Below are positions 1 through 6,972 of a stretch of 17,227 bases of DNA, one piece after another. The position numbers and the translations under genes are program-made. This stretch comes from CAYRAV01 sp964422365 (lineage in GTDB: Bacteria > Bacillota > Clostridia > Lachnospirales > Lachnospiraceae): contig CAYRAV010000069.1 in NCBI GenBank assembly GCA_964422365.1, positions 1 to 17,227 on the forward strand, read 5' to 3'. The notes beneath the pieces were generated by a model. The model did not search any database. It was not told where the DNA came from and saw only the letters and a list, made by a program, of their open reading frames with translations. The stretch's first letter is position 1. Each line of letters starts with the position of its first letter.

Positions 1-275
1 GTATATGGATGGCAATTTTCTTTTTTGATGGCACCAACTGTTGCCAGTCTTATATGTGCAAGAGTGTTTTTCTGTGGTTTCGTTGAAGAAACAATACAAC
101 TGAGAATATCACTATCTGCTGCTCTGACCGTTTCTTTAAAAATCTCATATTCGCTGTCATTTTCTCTCATAAATCCCCACCCATGAGGATGATGGATACT
201 GTGTCCATAAAAAACTTTCAGATATTCCCTTATGTCTTTCTGCTTTGCTGAACAAAAGCCGAAAAGCTCACACAT
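1..275 (-). CDS. Class II glutamine amidotransferase, EgtC-like (partial, runs off left edge)
   Basis: The first 91 codons are visible. The protein starts MCELFGF, so removal of Met exposes Cys2, the N-terminal nucleophile of class II (Ntn-type) glutamine amidotransferases. Further family marks are HHPHGWGF at about residues 28-35, AHIRLATVG at about 75-83 and a CHPY motif at the edge. These suit the GATase_4/EgtC branch, whose members hydrolyse an amide or gamma-glutamyl bond; in ergothioneine synthesis EgtC removes the gamma-glutamyl group from an EgtB product. The ATG overlaps the stop of the GshA-like gene by 8 bases and has an AGGAG site within that gene, so translation is probably coupled. 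Third gene of a three-gene operon. The substrate is unknown. The family is fairly sure, the EgtC-like role is inference from the neighbouring ligases, and the C-terminal part is not in the window. Confidence 0.85.
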   Translation of the reverse strand, partial: MCELFGFCSAKQKDIREYLKVFYGHSIHHPHGWGFMRENDSEYEIFKETVRAADSDILSCIVSSTKPQKNTLAHIRLATVGAIKKENCHPY

Positions 276-1449
276 TTATCTCACTCCTTGCCATTTCATA
301 AATTTTTTCGCAAATTCTTTTATTTTGAAGTTTTGCACGCTCATATTCAATTACGTTCAAAGCACGATTATATTCTTGAAAATATCTGCACATTTTATTC
401 ATAACCATTTGTGCGGCACAACGAATATCCACTCCGTCAATCGTTACACCATAAATATCAAAAAGAGCAGCAGATTTATGGTTTTTCAAAGCATCCGCCT
501 GTTGTTCTGCTGTAAACTCAAAATGTGCAAGGGAGGACAAATATAGTAAAAGCAAATGTGCAAACTCCAAATCTTTTTCCGCTATACCAAAAGGTTCTAA
601 AGGATTAATGTCGAACATTCTAAGTTCGATATGGTTGATGCCGTTTCTAACCAATGCATCCAGACTGTTTTCCCCTTTTGGTTTCAACCTTACCGGAAGA
701 TAAAGCTCTCCTGCCGAAAAAAGCATTCCTTTGTTGATATAATTCTCAATACTTTTTACATAAGCCAAAGTATCTGAATAATCAAGAATCGGCACAAATT
801 GATTCCAGTAACCACGCCTGCCATTTCTTATGGAAGCATATCCATCAAATCCTGTTCCATAAAGTCCGTCACCATCCAATGATAAATCATAAATCGGGCT
901 TGCAGATGTCAGCAAAACCAACAGCCAGCTATATTTTATTGCCATCTTTGACAGGTGAAGGTATAAACGATCTTTAAAATCCCTGTATAAGATACCTGCA
1001 CCCTCCTTTTCATACAGACTTTTCAAATAATCTTCTGAAAAGGAAAAGTTAAAATGGATACCCGAATGCAGCATAAGGCGCTTGCCATACCTGCGTTGTA
1101 ACTTTAAACGATAATTATGCTTTGCAGCTTTATCTCCTGAATATCTTGCCACAGGAATTTCATCTTCATTTTCTATATAGGGCGGATTACTGTTAAGCCA
1201 GAGAGTTTCATTCTGCTCCCTAAGCACAGCTCTCGCCTTTTCATCCAATACCTTCAGCTGTGACAGCATTTCACTGATGGTATCACAGGGCAGAGTAATA
1301 ATTTCGAGCTGATTTTCACAAAAATCCCGTTCTAACTGTTTATCCTGAAAGGGATGTGAAGTCTGTGACAATCTGCCTTTTGTATCAACACGCAAAGTTT
1401 CCCTTTCAAGTCCAAATTTTCCATCAAATATATTTTTATGTAACCTCAA
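268..1449 (-). CDS. GshA-type glutamate-cysteine ligase (gamma-glutamylcysteine synthetase)
   Basis: This 393-residue protein resembles the ligase half of GshA/GshF, which joins the gamma-carboxyl of glutamate to cysteine using ATP. Visible motifs are FGLERETLRV (12-21, active-site glutamates), SGIHFNFSFS (129-138), GYASIRNGRRGYWN (203-216) and IELRMFDINPLEPFGI (274-289). It is shorter than E. coli GshA (about 518 residues) and has no C-terminal ATP-grasp domain as in bifunctional GshF, so it should not make glutathione alone. It starts at TTG, with AAGGTG eight bases upstream; the next in-frame Met lies beyond the first motif, so TTG is needed. It begins 11 bases after the GCS2-type ligase and overlaps the amidotransferase gene. 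The family is sure. The true acceptor amino acid is not, because a second ligase lies beside it. Confidence 0.88.
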   Translation of the reverse strand: MRLHKNIFDGKFGLERETLRVDTKGRLSQTSHPFQDKQLERDFCENQLEIITLPCDTISEMLSQLKVLDEKARAVLREQNETLWLNSNPPYIENEDEIPVARYSGDKAAKHNYRLKLQRRYGKRLMLHSGIHFNFSFSEDYLKSLYEKEGAGILYRDFKDRLYLHLSKMAIKYSWLLVLLTSASPIYDLSLDGDGLYGTGFDGYASIRNGRRGYWNQFVPILDYSDTLAYVKSIENYINKGMLFSAGELYLPVRLKPKGENSLDALVRNGINHIELRMFDINPLEPFGIAEKDLEFAHLLLLYLSSLAHFEFTAEQQADALKNHKSAALFDIYGVTIDGVDIRCAAQMVMNKMCRYFQEYNRALNVIEYERAKLQNKRICEKIYEMARSEINV

Positions 1450-1460
1450 TCTAAATCACC

Positions 1461-2843
1461 TTAAATCTGTGCATATTTATCAATAAAATATTCAAGAGAG
1501 AGACCTTTTTCAATCCCCTCAACCATAACCCTTGCAGGATTACTCAAATCTTTTGCGCGTTCATACAACGGTGAAAGAAAAATTTCCTCACCTGAATTCC
1601 GCTTCCTAAGTCCATCTGCAGCAATATCAAGTATATGTTTCAATTGGTCAGACAATTCCGGCTTATTGATAAAATCCGGAATTTCACACATAGAAAACAT
1701 TTTTTGCAATTCATCTGCATTATAGCCATGATGATAAATGATGTGGTCATTGTCAAGCAGTTTTTTTAGCTGCGGAACCCGTTCCATAAGCCCGATATGA
1801 AAAGCTGCAACACACATACTGTCTGAAATCGGCTGACAGCATGAACTTCGAAATTCTATTGTACCTCTGTAGGTTAAATCCTCAAATTTAAATGTACGAA
1901 GATATTCTAAATCCTCTATCATCGGTTTTACTTCAATGCTATGGTATGTTCCACCATCAAAATATTCACCATTTATTTTTTCTAACTTCATATATTCATT
2001 TACTGGTATGGGTGTAAAATTAATATATCTGCCCTCCCGTATTGTACAATAAACAGATGTTGATTTTATATACTCTGTCAGGTCAGAAATACTATTTAAC
2101 CTACACCCAAACATTCCAATATTATGGGGATTATATCCCTGCATACTTCGTTCCCAAAGCATATTCCTAGCACACATAAACTGTGGCATCTCAGACAGAT
2201 AGGAATTTGAAAATAATAAAGCTTTATAAGGCTCAAGTAAACCAAATGTATTAATTACATTTGTAAGTTCATCATAAAAAACATCAATCTGCACCTGCGA
2301 TGCACTGGTAAAAGTGCCAAATTCAGGAAAACTATGGAACTTTACTGAATGTTCAGGATATTTCTTATATGTATGCAGATAATGATATAACATTCGGTAT
2401 CTCTCATTTTTTATTGGTTGATTCTTATTGATATTGTAGTATGGATTGATTCCCATTCCTGTAAGCGTATAATGATACTGTGACAAAAAATGGTTAATAA
2501 ATGTATAGTACTGGTCAAATCTTGCTTTCACATCATGAAGATTATCACATTTTCCAAGAGAAAGTTCTAAATTAGAATAAGAGCAGTCAAAAGAAAAGTC
2601 ATCCTGATTTTCTTCATTTATCATCGAGGTTACATTACCATCACTGTCTGTTCCCACTACCAAAAATCCAAAATGCTCTTTGAAAGCCTTTGAAAGTGCA
2701 AACACAATCTTTTCCTCTACAGGCTCTTTCTCCAGATTTACAATGGGCATTTCGATTTCAATTCCTGCAAAACGCTTGCATTTATTTTTTGTCGGTTCTA
2801 TATATTTTTGATATATTGCTTCATCTATCATTTGTTGTTCCAA
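1461..2843 (-). CDS. GCS2-family glutamate-cysteine ligase (EgtA/plant-type)
   Basis: This 460-residue protein matches the GCS2 type of carboxylate-amine ligase, the group of EgtA and plant gamma-glutamylcysteine synthetase. Visible marks are FAGIEIEMPI (25-34), with the ExE pair expected for metal and glutamate binding, a TASxQ-like SASQVQIDV (180-188) and RGTIEFRSSCCQP (326-338). Family members form gamma-glutamyl amides with ATP; the substrate here cannot be read from sequence. The start is TTG with GAGGTGA seven bases upstream. The next in-frame ATG, four codons later, is too far from that site. First gene of the operon, 11 bases before the GshA-like gene and about 55 bases downstream of a strong promoter. 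Having two ligases from different GCS families side by side is unusual. Alternative: one may have become a regulatory subunit or taken another amine acceptor. Confidence 0.85.
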   Translation of the reverse strand: MEQQMIDEAIYQKYIEPTKNKCKRFAGIEIEMPIVNLEKEPVEEKIVFALSKAFKEHFGFLVVGTDSDGNVTSMINEENQDDFSFDCSYSNLELSLGKCDNLHDVKARFDQYYTFINHFLSQYHYTLTGMGINPYYNINKNQPIKNERYRMLYHYLHTYKKYPEHSVKFHSFPEFGTFTSASQVQIDVFYDELTNVINTFGLLEPYKALLFSNSYLSEMPQFMCARNMLWERSMQGYNPHNIGMFGCRLNSISDLTEYIKSTSVYCTIREGRYINFTPIPVNEYMKLEKINGEYFDGGTYHSIEVKPMIEDLEYLRTFKFEDLTYRGTIEFRSSCCQPISDSMCVAAFHIGLMERVPQLKKLLDNDHIIYHHGYNADELQKMFSMCEIPDFINKPELSDQLKHILDIAADGLRKRNSGEEIFLSPLYERAKDLSNPARVMVEGIEKGLSLEYFIDKYAQI

Positions 2844-2904
2844 ACTTTATCACCTCTGCGACAATCTTTAAATAATAGTTTTCCTATCGATTTACTATAA
2901 ATAT

Positions 2905-2933
2905 ATTATATACCATTTATTTTGCCCAGTCAA
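2905..2933 (-). promoter_or_regulatory. Sigma-A promoter of the ligase-amidotransferase operon
   Basis: Reading the minus strand, TTGACT (2933-2928) and a perfect TATAAT (2910-2905) are separated by 17 bases. Transcription would start near 2898 and leave a leader of about 55 bases ending in the GAGGTGA site before the TTG start. I saw no riboswitch-like structure in the leader. Confidence 0.85.
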
Positions 2934-2958
2934 TGTAAAATGTAAATTTTTTCATGTT

Positions 2959-3224
2959 GTTACAGTTCAGCCATATAAAAAATTGTACATTATGAACACA
3001 GAAGCTTGCTCACTAAGGGTATATTGCACAATTGTTTCTATAGGGCGGACACCCTACATAAATAATTCTTAACAATAGAGAGCTTGCTTTCTATTGTATT
3101 TCCAGCCAAACTGCAAATTTTTGATAACAATATACATTCTGGTAAATGATACTTATTCGGGCATATCACAATCGATGTGCTTTGCACTGAAAATAAAGTA
3201 TGAATGGTATGACTGAACTGTTAT
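2959..3224. mobile_element. MITE-like element, copy A (266 bp), with 8-bp target duplication
   Basis: The ends are imperfect inverted repeats: GTTACAGTTCAGCCATA on the left, and TATGACTGAACTGTTAT on the right, whose reverse complement is ATAACAGTTCAGTCATA. The 8-bp direct repeat TTCATGTT lies immediately outside both ends (2951-2958 and 3225-3232), the mark of a transposition event. No reading frame of note is inside. Positions 3133-3224 match the other strand of 13164-13255 with 12 differences in 92 aligned bases counted by eye. About 130 bases at 2972-3103 have no counterpart in the shorter copy. GTAA-type ends plus 8-bp duplications fit the IS66 family rules, so it is probably mobilised by such a transposase in trans (inference). 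It sits between the divergent promoters of the ligase operon and the malic enzyme gene. Confidence 0.85.
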
Positions 3225-3262
3225 TTCATGTTAGATATAAGAATCTGTAGAATTCAACAGAA

Positions 3263-3291
3263 TTGACTTCCCCATTTTTAAGTGTTATGAT
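3263..3291 (+). promoter_or_regulatory. Sigma-A promoter of the malic enzyme gene
   Basis: TTGACT (3263-3268) and TATGAT (3286-3291) are separated by 17 bases. The start codon follows about 50 bases later, preceded by an AAAGGA ribosome binding site. The promoter begins 31 bases after the right target duplication of the mobile element. Confidence 0.8.
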
Positions 3292-3342
3292 ATATGTTGT
3301 GAGAAAATTTAGTAATATACCCAAAAGAAAGGACGTACCATA

Positions 3343-4491
3343 ATGTCAACCAACGAAAAAGCATTAAAACTCCATGAAAAGTGGAATGGAAAAATAGAAA
3401 CTGCATCTAAATGCCATGTTGCATCCAGAGAAGATTTAGCTCTTGCTTATACACCAGGTGTTGCAGAACCCTGCAAGGCCATTGCAAAAGACAAGGAGGC
3501 TGCCTATAAGTATACAATAAAATCCAATACTGTAGCTGTTGTCTCAGACGGCAGTGCTGTACTCGGCCTTGGAAATATTGGTGCTCATGCTGCCATGCCT
3601 GTTATGGAAGGCAAAGCAGTTTTATTCAAAGAATTTGGTGGTGTCAATGCATTTCCTATCTGTCTTGACACACAGGATACAGAAGAAATCATAAAAACAG
3701 TTGTCGCAATCGCACCTGCATTTGGCGGTATCAACTTAGAAGATATATCTGCACCGCGCTGTTTTGAAATTGAAGAGCGTCTAAAAGAACTTCTTGATAT
3801 CCCTGTATTCCATGATGACCAGCATGGTACTGCTATCGTGGTATTAGCAGGTATTATCAACGGATTAAAGGTTGTTAAAAAAGAAAAAGAAAATTGCCGT
3901 GTCGTTGTAAATGGTGCCGGTTCTGCTGGTGTTGCTATTACAAAACTGCTATTAAGATATGGTTTTAAACATGTAACAATGTGCGATATTCCTGGTATCT
4001 TATCTAAAAAATCAGAGAATTTAAATCGGGTACAGAAAGAAATGATGGAAGTCACAAACTTAGAAGGAGCCACAGGAACTTTAGCAGATGCTCTAAAAGG
4101 TGCCGATATTTTTGTCGGTGTATCTGCACCAAATATTGTAACCAAAGAAATGGTTTCTTCAATGAACAAGGATGCTATTTTATTTGCTATGGCAAATCCT
4201 GTTCCTGAAATTATGCCTGATGCTGCAAAAGAAGCTGGTGCAAGGATAGTCGGAACCGGTCGTTCTGATTTTCCTAACCAAGTCAATAATGTAGTGGCCT
4301 TCCCTGGTATTTTTAAAGGTGCATTGGAGGGACGTGCGAGACAAATTACAGAAGAAATGAAGTTAGCTGCTGCACATGCCATTGCAGGACTGGTAGAGGA
4401 AAAAGATTTAGATGAAGATCATATTTTGCCTGAACCTTTTGACCCAAGAGTTGCGGATATGGTAAGCAAAGCAATCAAAGATTTGGTGTAA
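3343..4491 (+). CDS. NAD(P)-dependent malic enzyme, short bacterial type
   Basis: The enzyme oxidatively decarboxylates malate to pyruvate and CO2, reducing NAD or NADP in the cytoplasm. The 382-residue length fits the minimal catalytic form without the C-terminal phosphotransacetylase-like domain of MaeB. Visible marks are AYTPGVAEPCK (35-45) with the conserved Tyr36, the MEGKAVLFKEFGG segment with the likely catalytic Lys91, NLEDI (131-135) and FHDDQHGTA (157-164) for the metal ion, and the Rossmann loop GAGSAG (191-196). NAD or NADP preference is not readable with confidence. The gene has its own promoter and a strong terminator, so it appears to be a single transcription unit. The ATG is preceded by a modest AAAGGA site. 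The family is very sure. Confidence 0.95.
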   Translation: MSTNEKALKLHEKWNGKIETASKCHVASREDLALAYTPGVAEPCKAIAKDKEAAYKYTIKSNTVAVVSDGSAVLGLGNIGAHAAMPVMEGKAVLFKEFGGVNAFPICLDTQDTEEIIKTVVAIAPAFGGINLEDISAPRCFEIEERLKELLDIPVFHDDQHGTAIVVLAGIINGLKVVKKEKENCRVVVNGAGSAGVAITKLLLRYGFKHVTMCDIPGILSKKSENLNRVQKEMMEVTNLEGATGTLADALKGADIFVGVSAPNIVTKEMVSSMNKDAILFAMANPVPEIMPDAAKEAGARIVGTGRSDFPNQVNNVVAFPGIFKGALEGRARQITEEMKLAAAHAIAGLVEEKDLDEDHILPEPFDPRVADMVSKAIKDLV

Positions 4492-4499
4492 CTATTCCT

Positions 4500-4549
4500 C
4501 AGGAAAGCCTTCCTGTTTTTACAAAACAGAAAACGGCTTTCCTGTTTTT
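4500..4549 (+). terminator. Intrinsic terminator after the malic enzyme gene
   Basis: CAGGAAAGCC (4500-4509) pairs perfectly with GGCTTTCCTG (4535-4544), followed by five T. The loop holds a smaller CTGTTTT/AAAACAG hairpin. It begins nine bases after the stop codon. Confidence 0.88.
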
Positions 4550-4637
4550 ATCCTATTTTTCAGCTATCAATACAGCATACTCTCCATAGAGTTATGCCAA
4601 CAGGAATAATTTTTGATCATTAGGGAGGAAACTACTA

Positions 4638-5561
4638 TTGCAAAAAAAAGTATGGAATGAAAAACCCTATTTTTCTCTTGATTACTATCTAAAAGAACGA
4701 TTTGGCGAAAAAGTTTACAAAGTTTCCCTAGATGGAGGCATGACTTGTCCAAATCGTGATGGCACTCTGGATACAAGAGGATGTATTTTCTGCAGTGCGG
4801 GTGGTTCAGGAGATTTTGCGGCTCCTGTTTGTGAAACAGTGACGAAACAAATTGATACTGCCATTGAGGGCATTAAAAAAGCCAAAAAAGTGGGAACTAA
4901 ATTTATTGCATATTTCCAATCTTATACGAATACTTATGCATCTATAGAATATCTTCAAAAAATTTTTACAGAAGCAATCCATCATCCTTCTATTGCTGCA
5001 CTTTCCATTGCCACTCGTCCTGACTGCCTGGGAGATGATATATTGGCACTTCTTACTAAACTCAATCAGATAAAGCCAGTCTGGGTGGAACTAGGACTTC
5101 AGACCATACATGAGCACACAGCAGCTTTTATCCGCCGCGGATACTCTCTGCCCGTTTTTCACCAGGCTGTGGAACGGCTGCATCAAATAAATATTGATAT
5201 AATTGTACACATTATAATAGGATTGCCTTATGAAACAAAAGAGAACTTATTAGAAACAATACAATATATTAGCAAATTACCTGTTCAGGGGATAAAATTA
5301 CAACTGCTTCATGTATTGTCTGGTACTGATTTGGCCAAATATATGAATGAACTCTCTATACTGACTTTAGAAGAATATGTTTCTCTTGTGATAATGTGTA
5401 TTGAAAATCTTCCACAAGATATTGTCATCCATAGAATTACCGGAGATGGTCCAAAATCATTACTTCTGGCACCAGAATGGAGTGCAAAAAAGAAACATGT
5501 AATGAATACCATTCACAAGACTATGAAAGCACTGGATTCCTGGCAGGGAAAACAGTTGTAA
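4638..5561 (+). CDS. Radical SAM protein, TIGR01212 (YhcC/YtqA-like) family
   Basis: This 307-residue radical SAM enzyme has cluster cysteines in TCPNRDGTxxxxGCxFC (Cys37, Cys49, Cys52), with the DGT and GC-F-C spacing typical of TIGR01212 proteins, which resemble the Elp3/YhcC group. Other family features are the FQSYTNTYA segment (93-101), ATRPDC (125-130), ELGLQT (151-156), IIGLPYET (193-200) and LHVLSGT (224-230). Members bind a [4Fe-4S] cluster and S-adenosylmethionine; a tRNA-modifying role has been suggested for relatives, but no reaction is assigned here. The start is TTG with AGGGAGGAA seven bases upstream; the next in-frame Met would cut into the cluster motif. It follows the malic enzyme terminator and I saw no clear promoter in the gap. 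Confidence 0.88.
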   Translation: MQKKVWNEKPYFSLDYYLKERFGEKVYKVSLDGGMTCPNRDGTLDTRGCIFCSAGGSGDFAAPVCETVTKQIDTAIEGIKKAKKVGTKFIAYFQSYTNTYASIEYLQKIFTEAIHHPSIAALSIATRPDCLGDDILALLTKLNQIKPVWVELGLQTIHEHTAAFIRRGYSLPVFHQAVERLHQINIDIIVHIIIGLPYETKENLLETIQYISKLPVQGIKLQLLHVLSGTDLAKYMNELSILTLEEYVSLVIMCIENLPQDIVIHRITGDGPKSLLLAPEWSAKKKHVMNTIHKTMKALDSWQGKQL

Positions 5562-5617
5562 TGGAATAATGATATTAAAAATGAATAAATTGCTGCTGTT
5601 CTGCTATGTAAAAATAA

Positions 5618-5684
5618 TGATACAGTCCACATATGAGAGCTTCTCATAAAAGACAACGTATGAATGGCACAGCCAAATAGTAAC
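5618..5684. repeat. Decayed copy B of the GTAACAGTTCAG repeat family
   Basis: The right part (GTATGAATGG... ending GTAAC at 5684) aligns with the right end of the element at 2959-3224 and with the reverse complement of 13164-13296, about 18 of 27 positions by eye. The left part (GATACAGTCC) faintly recalls the opposite end. No target duplication is visible. A TATGAGA/TCTCATA hairpin lies at 5632-5648. This fills most of the gap between the radical SAM and DUF4364 genes. Confidence 0.4.
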
Positions 5685-5724
5685 AATATATTAGATTCAT
5701 GATAAAAGAATCGGAGGGTGACAC

Positions 5725-6261
5725 ATGAATATGACATCAAACACAACTGATTTAACACTTTATAAATTAATTATTTTATATATGCTTAATAAAATTGATT
5801 TTCCTTTAAGTAATGCACAAATTTCAGACTTTATTCTTGATAAAGATTACACAGATTATTTCCACATTCAGCAGGCATTGAGTGAACTGTCAGAAGCTTC
5901 TTTTCTTACAACAGAAATCCGCAGAAACAGCTCTTTTTTGCAGATTACAGATGCAGGATGTGAGGTGCTGGAGTTTTGTAAAAATGAAATCTCAGAAGAA
6001 ATAAAAAAGGAAATTGATGACTATTTAAAGAAGCATAATTATCAATTTCGAGAAGAGGCTTCCAATATTGCCACTTATTATCAATCTAACAAACCAAATG
6101 AATATATTGCCCACTGTCTTGTGAAAGAAAGGAATAGTACTCTGATTGAATTAAATCTTACTGTTTCTTCTGAAGAAGAGGCATCAATTATTTGTAATCA
6201 CTGGAAAGAAAGATCCCAGGAAATTTACGCATATACTATTCAAACCTTATTAACAAACTAA
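5725..6261 (+). CDS. DUF4364 family protein (winged-helix-like N-terminus)
   Basis: This 178-residue protein resembles the DUF4364 family of Clostridia. The first 90 residues (LYKLIILYMLNKIDFPLSNAQ..., then L..A.FL and a LQITDAG segment near 74-80) read like a winged-helix DNA-binding fold, similar to PadR/MarR-type domains. The rest (about 95-178) is an alpha/beta stretch with charged helices and no catalytic motif that I recognise. There are no membrane segments or signal peptide. The ATG has a strong GGAGGG site six bases upstream; a second ATG two codons later is less well placed. A transcriptional regulator role is likely but unproven. Its stop codon sits at the edge of a two-way terminator shared with engB. 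Confidence 0.8.
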   Translation: MNMTSNTTDLTLYKLIILYMLNKIDFPLSNAQISDFILDKDYTDYFHIQQALSELSEASFLTTEIRRNSSFLQITDAGCEVLEFCKNEISEEIKKEIDDYLKKHNYQFREEASNIATYYQSNKPNEYIAHCLVKERNSTLIELNLTVSSEEEASIICNHWKERSQEIYAYTIQTLLTN

Positions 6262-6337
6262 AAAATCCCGGATACAGTATTCAAAAATCAGATTCATAAT
6301 CTATCTGTGCTCCTTGAATACTATATCCGGAATTTTT
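6261..6337. terminator. Bidirectional terminator between the DUF4364 gene and engB
   Basis: Positions 6261-6284 (AAAAATCCCGGATACAG...) and 6314-6337 form a long, nearly complete inverted repeat with A-rich and T-rich flanks on both strands, so it can end transcripts from both converging genes. A short CAGAT/ATCTG hairpin lies in the loop. Confidence 0.85.
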
Positions 6338-6349
6338 CTGTCATTTACT

Positions 6350-6958
6350 TTAAACTTCTTCCTCTGCTTCATATGCTTCTAAGGATGCCTCAATATATTC
6401 CCATACCTCATCTTTGCCGCTTCTATTCAGAGAGGAGAATGGAATAATGGGTGTTCCTTCTATACAGTTTAATGTTTTTCTTATTACAGACAGATGTTTC
6501 TGAATCTGGCTTCTTTTTAATTTATCAGATTTCGTTGCTACAATAATTGGGTTAAAACCATAATGCAAAATCCATTCATACATATCAATATCATTTTTGG
6601 ATGGTTCATGACGAATATCTATTAATAAAAATATGATTCTCAATTTCTTTGATTTCAGCAAATAGTTCTCGACCATCTTTCCCCACTTTTGCTTTATTTC
6701 TTTTGATACTTTTGCATAGCCGTATCCCGGCAAATCTACAAAATATATAGCATCATTGATATTATAAAAATTTATGGTCTGTGTTTTTCCTGGTTGCTGG
6801 GAAGTTCTTGCATAAGACTTTCTATTCATCATTGTATTAATTAAAGATGACTTTCCCACGTTCGATTTCCCTGCAAATGCGATTTCCATTTTATCATTTT
6901 TAGGAATCTTGCTCGTGATTCCACAAACAGTTTCTAAATTTACTGATTTTACATGCAT
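6350..6958 (-). CDS. engB: Ribosome biogenesis GTPase EngB (YsxC/YihA)
   Basis: EngB is an essential TrmE-Era-type GTPase that helps late assembly of the 50S subunit. The 202-residue protein shows G1 GKSNVGKS (30-37), the PGKTQT region (56-61) for G2, G3 DLPG (75-78) and G4 TKSD (142-145). I chose the ATG at 6958: GAGG lies a few bases upstream and the resulting start (MHVKS) matches the length of Bacillus YsxC (about 195 residues). The ATG at 6970, four codons earlier, has no good ribosome site because the GAGG falls inside those codons. It begins 14 bases after the lon stop, so it is very likely co-transcribed, as in the lonA-ysxC pair of Bacillus. Confidence 0.93.
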   Translation of the reverse strand: MHVKSVNLETVCGITSKIPKNDKMEIAFAGKSNVGKSSLINTMMNRKSYARTSQQPGKTQTINFYNINDAIYFVDLPGYGYAKVSKEIKQKWGKMVENYLLKSKKLRIIFLLIDIRHEPSKNDIDMYEWILHYGFNPIIVATKSDKLKRSQIQKHLSVIRKTLNCIEGTPIIPFSSLNRSGKDEVWEYIEASLEAYEAEEEV

Positions 6959-6972
6959 TGTTTTCCTCATTT

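Noticed and set aside
268..2843. The two ligases as a broken bifunctional GshF glutathione synthetase
   Set aside because: The two proteins belong to different ligase families, each with its own start and ribosome site, and neither contains an ATP-grasp domain; no frameshift joins them.
3585..4382. 265-codon frame on the minus strand opposite the malic enzyme gene
   Set aside because: It is a mirror of a well-supported gene with a composition typical of antisense frames.
5562..5724. A promoter for the DUF4364 gene
   Set aside because: Several AT-rich -10-like boxes occur, but none has a -35 at suitable spacing.
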